DNA of 64,000 nt from Planomonospora parontospora (GTDB taxonomy: Bacteria; Actinomycetota; Actinomycetes; Streptosporangiales; Streptosporangiaceae): NCBI GenBank assembly GCA_014647935.1, contig BMQD01000017.1:1-64000 (forward strand), read 5' to 3'. The translations under genes were made by a program, and so were the position numbers. Under the pieces are notes generated by a model. That model worked only from the letters and a program-made list of their open reading frames with translations. It had not been told where the DNA came from and made no database searches. Shown here piece after piece: positions 58,190 to 64,000 of this stretch. Position 1 is the stretch's first letter; each line of letters begins with the position of its first letter.

Positions 58190-59580
58190 GCCTGCCGATG
58201 CTCTCCGGCGAGCCGCACGTGATCACGGCCGGGGCCGCGGTGCTCGGCGAGGCGCTGGACGCGCAGGCCGTACCGCGCACGGCCGTGGACTGGCGGCCGC
58301 CGCTGTCCGGCACCGAGGACGACCTGGCGCGGGTGCTGGCCGACCCGCGCAGGGCCGCCGCCAACGCCCGGGCGGTGGACAGGCTGACGTCCGCACGGCC
58401 CCTGCTGGCCGGGGTGCGGCCGGCCGGCGAGGTGCTGGACCTGCCGCCGGGCACGTTCCTGCACGCCGGTCCGCCGATCGGGTGGGAGCGCGCCTCGGGG
58501 CCGATGCGCGGCGCGCTGATCGGGGCGGTGCTGCTGGAGGGGCTGGCCGGCGACGCCGGGGAGGCGGAGGAACTGCTGGCCGCCGGGCGGGTACGGCTGG
58601 AGCCCTGCCACCACCACCGCGCGGTGGGTCCGATGGCCGGGGTGGTGAGCCCGTCCATGTGGATGTTCGAGGTGCGCGACGCCGAGCACGGCGGCACCGC
58701 CTACTGCTCGCTCAACGAGGGGCTCGGCAGAGTGCTGCGCTACGGCGCCTACGGTTCCGAGGTGATCGGGCGGCTGCGCTGGATGGGCGAGGTGCTCGGC
58801 CCGGCGCTGGCCGCGGCCCTGGAGCTGACCGGGCCGCTGGACCTGCGGTCGCTGATCGCGCAGGCCCTGCAGATGGGCGACGAACTGCACAACCGCAACC
58901 GGGCCGCGACCTCGCTGCTGGTCCGCGAGCTGGCGCCCGCGCTGGTGGAGGCCGCCGGCGGCCGCGCGGCCGAGGTGCTGCGCTTCGCGGGCGGCAACGA
59001 CCACTTCTTCCTCAACGCGGGCATGGCCGCCTGCAAGGTGAGCGCCGACGCGGCCAGGGACGTGCCCGGCTCGACGCTGGTCGTCGCGATGGCCCGCAAC
59101 GGCACCGACTTCGGCGTGCAGGTCTCCGGGCTCGGCGACCGCTGGTTCACCGGCCCGGCGGGCGTGCCGGACGGGCTCTACCTCGGCGCGTACGGCCCGG
59201 CGGACGCCAACCCCGACATCGGCGACTCCACGATCACCGAGACGGCCGGGCTGGGCGGCTTCGCGATGGCGGCGGCCCCGGCGATCGTCAGGTTCGTCGG
59301 CGGCGACGTGGCGGAGGCGGCGGCGGCCACCCGGTCGATGTACGAGATCACCCTCGCCGAGCACCCTGCCTACCAGATCCCCGGCCTGGGGTTCCGGGGC
59401 ACGCCGGTCGGCGTGGACGTGACGCTGGTGGCGAGGACCGGCCTGCTGCCGACGGTCAACACCGGCATCGCGGGCCGGGTGGCGGGCACCGGCCAGGTCG
59501 GCGCGGGCCTGGTGAGCCCTCCCGCCTCGGCCTTCACCGCGGCGCTGACGGCCCTGGCGCGGGAGGCGCCGATCCGATAA
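58186..59580 (+). CDS. DUF1116 protein, AllG-like (YlbE)
   Basis: This encodes 464 aa, starting in the FdrA stop (ATGA) after GGAGG. DUF1116 markers are E-P-C-H-H-H-R-A-V-G-P-M-A-G-V-V-S-P-S-M near residue 140 and F-A-G-N-D-H-F-F-L-N type text (R-F-A-G-G-N-D-H-F-F-L-N). With AllH-like and FdrA it completes the three-protein set. No carbamate kinase (AllK/ArcC), allantoinase or ureidoglycolate dehydrogenase is in the window, so the pathway around it is incomplete or different. Confidence 0.88.
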   Translation: MSLPMLSGEPHVITAGAAVLGEALDAQAVPRTAVDWRPPLSGTEDDLARVLADPRRAAANARAVDRLTSARPLLAGVRPAGEVLDLPPGTFLHAGPPIGWERASGPMRGALIGAVLLEGLAGDAGEAEELLAAGRVRLEPCHHHRAVGPMAGVVSPSMWMFEVRDAEHGGTAYCSLNEGLGRVLRYGAYGSEVIGRLRWMGEVLGPALAAALELTGPLDLRSLIAQALQMGDELHNRNRAATSLLVRELAPALVEAAGGRAAEVLRFAGGNDHFFLNAGMAACKVSADAARDVPGSTLVVAMARNGTDFGVQVSGLGDRWFTGPAGVPDGLYLGAYGPADANPDIGDSTITETAGLGGFAMAAAPAIVRFVGGDVAEAAAATRSMYEITLAEHPAYQIPGLGFRGTPVGVDVTLVARTGLLPTVNTGIAGRVAGTGQVGAGLVSPPASAFTAALTALAREAPIR

Positions 59581-59706
59581 GCCGCCGTTCCCGTTGGCCC
59601 GCCGGTTCCCCGGCGAGGGTCCAGCCGCGTCCGTCCGCCATCGCGCCCCCGCCATTCCGGAGCGGGTCCGGGATCGGTGCCGCCCCGGTTCACCGCGGAT
59701 TCACCG

Positions 59707-59822
59707 CCGGTCCAAAGCCGGTCCAAAGCCGGTCGACGGGCCGGTCACACCGCGGACCGATCTTGCTCGACAAATGCCGCGAAGTCCTTTCTTCACCCCC
59801 AACTTCCATTACCGAATACAAT
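59707..59822 (+). promoter_or_regulatory. Promoter region of the Ser/Thr kinase gene
   Basis: TACAAT (59817-59822) is a good -10, about 50 nt before the ATG. Upstream, CCGGTCCAAAG repeats at 59707-59717 and 59718-59728 with CCGGTC continuing (11-bp period). The -35 is weak. Confidence 0.45.
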
Positions 59823-59872
59823 CCGGATATCGTGTCCAACCTCACAAATGGGCTTGGACCTGGGGGCGGGGT

Positions 59873-61987
59873 ATGTCGGCGGACCGTCTGATCGGCAAGG
59901 TACCCCCTGGACCGGAGGTCGCGAACATCACCGGAACCGCACCGACCGGCCAGGCGGGACAGGACAGACTGATCGGCAGGCGCTACCGTCTGCTGTCGCC
60001 GGTGGGCCGCGGCGGCATGGGCATGGTCTGGCACGCCCACGACGTGCTGCTCGACCGGGACGTAGCGGTCAAGGAGCTGATCCTCCCCTACGGGCTGGAC
60101 CACGCGGGCAAGCAGGTGGCGCACCGGCGCATGATGCGCGAGGCCCGCTCGGCGGCCCGGCTCAGCCATCCGGGGATCGTGACCGTCCACGACGTCGTCG
60201 AGGAGGACGGGCGCCCCTGGATCGTGATGGAGCTCGTCCGCGCCTGGTCCCTGGAGCAGGCCGTGCGGGAGAGCGGGCCGCTGCCGGTGGCCCAGGCCGC
60301 CGAGATCGGCATCCGGGTGCTCGACGCGCTGCGCCACGCCCACGCCTCGGGGATCCTGCACCGCGACGTCAAGCCCGGCAACGTGCTGCTCACCTCCGAC
60401 CGCGTGATCCTCACCGACTTCGGCATCGCCGCCCTGGAGGGCGATGTCACCATCACCCAGACCGGCCTGCTGATGGGTTCGCCGGCCTACATCCCGCCGG
60501 AGCGCCTCTCCGGCCAGCCGATCACGCAGGCCGGCGACCTGTGGGCCTTCGGCGCCACGCTGTACGCCGCGGTCGAGGGCCGCCCCCCGTACGAGGGGCC
60601 CGATGCGGTGGCCGTGCTCGGCGCGATCCTCACCCAGGACCCCGTGCGGCCGCAGCGGGCCGGGGCGTTGGCCGGCGTCATCGAGGGCCTGCTCCGCAAG
60701 AACCCCGCCGACCGCATGTCCGCCGCCCAGGTCTCGGACCTGCTGGAGCAGGTCCTGCGCAGCCACGGCTCCAACACCCCCGACCGGGGCCCCAGCGGCC
60801 AGGTGCCCGCCGCGATGCCGGTGCCGGGCAACTCCATGCCGATGCACCTCATGCCGCCGCTGGACCCGCCCTCGGGGCCGATGCCCTCGCGGATCATCGA
60901 GACCCCCTCGGGGCCGGTGCGCGTGCCGTACGACCCGCAGCAGGACGCCCCGGGCGGCGGGCCGGGGCGCGACCCGCTCTCCGGCCCGTCCGGGGCGTAC
61001 TCCACCGGGCCGACGGGCGACCCCGGGCAGCCCGCCCCGCTGAACGTCACCATCGCGCCGTTCACCTCGCTGGACAGCATGTCCGGCGGGACCCGGCGCG
61101 GCTACGACGCGCTGCGCAGCACCTCCGCCGAGCTGAGCCGGCCGCCGGGGACCTCCCCCGGGGACGCCTTCTTCGACACCTCCTTCGACGCGCTGTCCAG
61201 CTTCTCCGGCGAGGTCCCGGTCCCCGGCGCCCCGGCCGGGGACCGGTCCGCCCGCGGGCGGACCGAGGCGGCCGTCCGGGAACGGCCGGGCCGGCCGGAG
61301 ACCGCCGACCGGCGCGAGCGGGCCGAGGGGCGCAGGACCTCGCGCCGCAGGGCGTCCTCCGAGGGCGGCTGGATGCGCGACGGGCGGCCCACCCCGCGAC
61401 TGCTGGCCGTGGGCGGGGCCGGCGTGCTCGCCGTGGTGGCGGCCGGGCTGTTCGTACTGACGTCCGGTGACGGCTCCGGCCCCGTGCGGGAGCGCACCTC
61501 GTCCGCCTCGGTCTCCGCCCCCGCCGACGGCGGGCAGAGCCGCAGGACCGGTGAGGTCCCCGAGGGGTTCAAGCGGCTGAGCGCGGGCGGGATCGCCGGC
61601 GCCGTACCGGAGAACTGGACGGTGAAGGAGCGCGACGACGGCGCCGTCGTCTTCTCCGGGCCGAAGAGCGGCGCACAGAGCATCGTCGTCACCCAGGTGC
61701 CCGTGGCCGACCCGGTGGCCGCGCTCGGCAAGCTCGACAGGTCCGGGCTGGACGAGTACATCGAGGTCGGCGTGACCCCGGTCTCCTACGACGGCTGGAA
61801 GGCCGCCGACTGGGAGTACACCTACGTCCTGCCGGACGGCATCGTGCCGATGCACGGGCGGACCCGGTACGTCGTGGTCGGCGCCGACAGCGCCTACCAG
61901 ATCGCGATCGTCGTCAAGGACATCGACTGGGAGAAGAGCGCCGGGATGATGGACGCCTTCTTCGCCACCTTCGACCCGGGGGCCTGA
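59873..61987 (+). CDS. Receptor-type Ser/Thr protein kinase (PknB-like family)
   Basis: This encodes 704 aa from ATG 59873. The kinase domain (~residues 38-300) has G-R-G-G-M-G at 46-51, catalytic-site Lys67 (V-A-V-K-E-L), H-R-D-V-K-P-G-N at 163-170 and D-F-G at 182-184, all intact. A long Pro/Gly/Ser-rich juxtamembrane linker follows, then one transmembrane helix near residues 508-528 (L-L-A-V-G-G-A-G-V-L-A-V-V-A-A-G). The ~175-aa extracellular domain has no PASTA repeats. It ends in a compact Trp/Tyr-rich fold (N-W-T-V-K-E-R) likely to sense a ligand. The gene stands alone. Confidence 0.93.
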   Translation: MSADRLIGKVPPGPEVANITGTAPTGQAGQDRLIGRRYRLLSPVGRGGMGMVWHAHDVLLDRDVAVKELILPYGLDHAGKQVAHRRMMREARSAARLSHPGIVTVHDVVEEDGRPWIVMELVRAWSLEQAVRESGPLPVAQAAEIGIRVLDALRHAHASGILHRDVKPGNVLLTSDRVILTDFGIAALEGDVTITQTGLLMGSPAYIPPERLSGQPITQAGDLWAFGATLYAAVEGRPPYEGPDAVAVLGAILTQDPVRPQRAGALAGVIEGLLRKNPADRMSAAQVSDLLEQVLRSHGSNTPDRGPSGQVPAAMPVPGNSMPMHLMPPLDPPSGPMPSRIIETPSGPVRVPYDPQQDAPGGGPGRDPLSGPSGAYSTGPTGDPGQPAPLNVTIAPFTSLDSMSGGTRRGYDALRSTSAELSRPPGTSPGDAFFDTSFDALSSFSGEVPVPGAPAGDRSARGRTEAAVRERPGRPETADRRERAEGRRTSRRRASSEGGWMRDGRPTPRLLAVGGAGVLAVVAAGLFVLTSGDGSGPVRERTSSASVSAPADGGQSRRTGEVPEGFKRLSAGGIAGAVPENWTVKERDDGAVVFSGPKSGAQSIVVTQVPVADPVAALGKLDRSGLDEYIEVGVTPVSYDGWKAADWEYTYVLPDGIVPMHGRTRYVVVGADSAYQIAIVVKDIDWEKSAGMMDAFFATFDPGA

Positions 61988-62050
61988 GGCCGGGCCCCCG
62001 GAGCCCGCGGTCCCGGGACGCACGGGGCGCGGAATATCCGCTGGGGGGAT

Positions 62051-62083
62051 CGTCACGAGTGATGACAGACTTCACTCGTGACG
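62051..62083. promoter_or_regulatory. 12-bp perfect inverted repeat covering the MFS start codon
   Basis: CGTCACGAGTGA (62051-62062) and TCACTCGTGACG (62072-62083) are perfectly inverted with a 9-nt spacer. The GTG start at 62078 lies in the right arm. It could be an operator, or an mRNA hairpin hiding the start. Confidence 0.7.
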
Positions 62084-63499
62084 ACAACCCCCTTGAGTCC
62101 TGACATCTCCCCTCCGGGCCCGGATCGGGTCGCCGCCGTCCAGCGGCGGACGCTGGGCGTCCTGACCGCGGCGCAGATCACCAGCGGCATGGGCGTCGCC
62201 GTGAGCTTCACCCTCAGCTCGGTGCTGGTCGCCAGGCTCTCCGGCTCCGAGGCGCTCGGCGGGCTGGCGGGCACCGCGGGCGTGCTCGGCGCCGCGCTGC
62301 TCGCCCTGCCGACCGCCAAGGCCTCGGGCCGGGGCGGACGGCGGACGGGACTGACCCTGGCCTACGGCTGCGCGGCGCTCGGCTGCCTGATCTCCGTCAT
62401 CGCCGTCACCGCCGGGTCGTGGCCCCTGCTCCTGGCCGGGCTGGTGCTGTTCGGCGGCGGCAGCGCGGGCAACCTGGCCTCGCGCTACTCGGCCACGGAC
62501 CTGTCGCCCGCCGGGCACTCCGCCCGGCACCTGTCCTGGGTGGTCTGGGCGGCCACCGTGGGCTCGGTCGCCGGCCCCAACCTCGCCGAACCGGCCGACC
62601 AGATCGGCCAGCGGCTCGGCCTGGCCCCGGGCGCCGGCCCGTTCGTGCTCGCCCTGCTGGGCTTCCTGCTCGCCCTGGGCATCCTGACCGCGGGCCTCCG
62701 CCCGGACCCGCTGGTCCTGGCGCGCTCGCTCGCCGCGTCCGCGCGGAGCACCGGAACCGCCCCGGGCGCCACGGCCTCCGCCAGCACCGGCCCGGTCCCC
62801 CCGTCCGCCGCGGCCACGCCGGCCGGCCCCGCCCACGGCGGCCCCACCGCACCCGTCACCTCGCCCGCCGCCGCGCCCTCCTCGCCCGCCGTGGAGACGG
62901 TGGCGGCGGTGAAGCCCGCGGGGACCCTGCGCACCGCCTGGCGGACGCTGCTCGACTCCCCGGTGGCACTGCGGGCGATGGCCGCGATCGCGGTCAGCCA
63001 CACCGCCATGGTCTCGATCATGTCCATGACCCCGGTCCACCTCGACCACCACGGGGCCTCCGTCTCGGTCATCGGCCTGGTGATCAGCCTGCACATCGCG
63101 GGCATGTACCTGCTCTCCCCCGTGGTCGGCTGGCTCGCCGACCGGATCGGCCGGGTCCGGGTGCTCGTGCTCGGCATGGCCCTGCTGCTCGCCGCGTCCG
63201 TCCTGGCCGGTACGGCGGGCGAGCACGACGTCCCCCGGGTGACCGCCGGGCTGGTCCTGCTCGGAGTCGGCTGGTCCTGCGGCCTGGTCTCCGGCTCGGC
63301 GATGCTCACCGACGCCGTCCCGCTGGCCCGGCGCCCCGCCGTGCAGGGACTGTCCGACCTGGTGATGAACGTCTGCGGCGCGGCCGGCACGGTCGTCGCC
63401 GGAGTGATCGTGCAGGCTCTGTCCTACGGCGTGCTCGGCACGGCCGTGGCGGCCCTGGTCACCGCCACCGGCGCCTGGCTGGCCCTCGCCCGCCGCTGA
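62078..63499 (+). CDS. MFS transporter
   Basis: This encodes 473 aa with twelve hydrophobic helices in two halves. They are joined by an Ala/Pro/Ser/Thr-rich cytosolic loop near residues 215-280, much longer than normal. The second half has the loop G-W-L-A-D-R-I-G-R-V-R-V-L, the usual MFS motif between helices. The substrate is unknown. GTG 62078 has no ribosome site and lies inside a 12-bp inverted repeat, so expression is probably controlled at that point. The gap after the kinase gene is 90 bp. Confidence 0.88.
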   Translation: MTTTPLSPDISPPGPDRVAAVQRRTLGVLTAAQITSGMGVAVSFTLSSVLVARLSGSEALGGLAGTAGVLGAALLALPTAKASGRGGRRTGLTLAYGCAALGCLISVIAVTAGSWPLLLAGLVLFGGGSAGNLASRYSATDLSPAGHSARHLSWVVWAATVGSVAGPNLAEPADQIGQRLGLAPGAGPFVLALLGFLLALGILTAGLRPDPLVLARSLAASARSTGTAPGATASASTGPVPPSAAATPAGPAHGGPTAPVTSPAAAPSSPAVETVAAVKPAGTLRTAWRTLLDSPVALRAMAAIAVSHTAMVSIMSMTPVHLDHHGASVSVIGLVISLHIAGMYLLSPVVGWLADRIGRVRVLVLGMALLLAASVLAGTAGEHDVPRVTAGLVLLGVGWSCGLVSGSAMLTDAVPLARRPAVQGLSDLVMNVCGAAGTVVAGVIVQALSYGVLGTAVAALVTATGAWLALARR

Positions 63500-63586
63500 A
63501 CCGCCGCCCCGCGCCGCCGCATCCGGCTCCCGCGCCCCGGTCCTCGCCCGCCGCACCCGGCTCCCGCCTCCGCCCGCCGGATCCCG

Positions 63587-64000
63587 TCACTTGGCGTCGG
63601 CGTAGCAGCGCACGGCGACGGCCTCCATCGGGAAGCGCACGGGGGTCGGGCCGAACAGCAGGCGGGTCGCCTCCTCCGCGGCCCGGCCGACCGCCTCGGC
63701 CACCTCGCCGGCCAGCTCCTGCGGGCAGTGCACCATCACCTCGTCGTGCTGGAAGAAGACCAGCCGGGCCGGGTCGGGCAGCAGCCCGCGCAGCACGGCC
63801 ATCAGGGCCAGCGCCCACTCGGCGGCCGTCGCCTGGACCACGAAGTTGCGGGTGAACCGGCCCCGGTCGCGGGCCGCCCGGCTCCCCTCCGGCCCGGAGA
63901 CCAGTTCGCGCCAGCGGGCCGAGGGCGGCGGGCAGGTGCGGCCCAGCCAGGAGCGGACCAGCCGGCCCTCCTCCCCCGCGCGGGCGGCGTCCTCCACGAA
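63587..64000 (-). CDS. Family A DNA polymerase, 3' end of gene only
   Basis: The gene continues past the right edge; the last ~137 residues are visible. The catalytic motif C is F-F-Q-H-D-E-V-M-V-H-C-P, with the N-F-V-V-Q-A-T-A-A-E-W palm segment before it. This matches the actinobacterial bifunctional 3'-5' exonuclease/DNA polymerase, a PolA-like repair enzyme separate from the main PolA. Which paralogue it is cannot be told from this fragment. Confidence 0.85.
   Translation of the reverse strand, partial: FVEDAARAGEEGRLVRSWLGRTCPPPSARWRELVSGPEGSRAARDRGRFTRNFVVQATAAEWALALMAVLRGLLPDPARLVFFQHDEVMVHCPQELAGEVAEAVGRAAEEATRLLFGPTPVRFPMEAVAVRCYADAK

Overview
The window is very GC-rich DNA with strong third-position G/C bias, short or overlapping operon junctions, many GTG starts and repeated TAnnnT-N6-8-start (leaderless) promoters. 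These features point to a filamentous actinomycete. A Streptosporangiaceae-type genus is my best guess, but no rRNA or housekeeping marker here settles it.

Layout. 1-4,480: a lower-GC accessory segment with a lipoprotein, a WXG-type two-gene unit on the minus strand and an orphan Phd-like antitoxin behind a direct-repeat promoter. 4,485-9,903: an aminotransferase, then a SNF2 ATPase coupled to a SWIM zinc-finger protein. 9,905-15,815: a cello-oligosaccharide uptake and hydrolysis operon (cebEFG-like plus a GH1 beta-glucosidase) facing a LacI-family regulator with a doubled TGTAACCGGTTACA operator. 15,862-16,464: a signal peptidase I gene with an in-frame amber codon just before the catalytic serine. 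16,625-19,064: a DUF418 protein, then a tnpB element that also carries a divergent Arc-like gene; the two share one symmetrical leaderless promoter. 19,075-28,597: small metabolic and regulatory units, including a nitrilase, two unknown ORFs, an AccD3-like carboxyltransferase with a CoA-transferase, a P-loop kinase, an SDR/XRE pair, a DeoR/DUF4406 pair and a DUF2975/HTH pair with its operator inside the promoter. 28,737-37,863: HyuA/HyuB, AIM24, thymidine kinase, and a DrrAB-like exporter with a divergent TetR regulator. 37,952-43,668: a CoxG-like protein, a fatty-acid desaturase, DUF2071 and two tandem paralogous secreted proteins with four cysteines each. 44,126-46,599: cydAB behind three evenly spaced CTAC-N5-GTAG palindromes. 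48,031-59,580: a possible N-heterocycle catabolic region with an NCS2 permease translationally coupled to a three-subunit molybdenum hydroxylase, then a PucR regulator divergent from an AllH-FdrA-AllG-like set. 59,873-64,000: a receptor Ser/Thr kinase, an MFS transporter whose start codon lies in a 12-bp inverted repeat, and the 3' end of a family A DNA polymerase.

The most interesting signals are the tnpB/Arc face-to-face promoter, the triple operator of cydAB, the AllFGH-like locus beside a permease-coupled molybdenum hydroxylase, and the interrupted signal peptidase. I found no tRNA, rRNA or CRISPR array.
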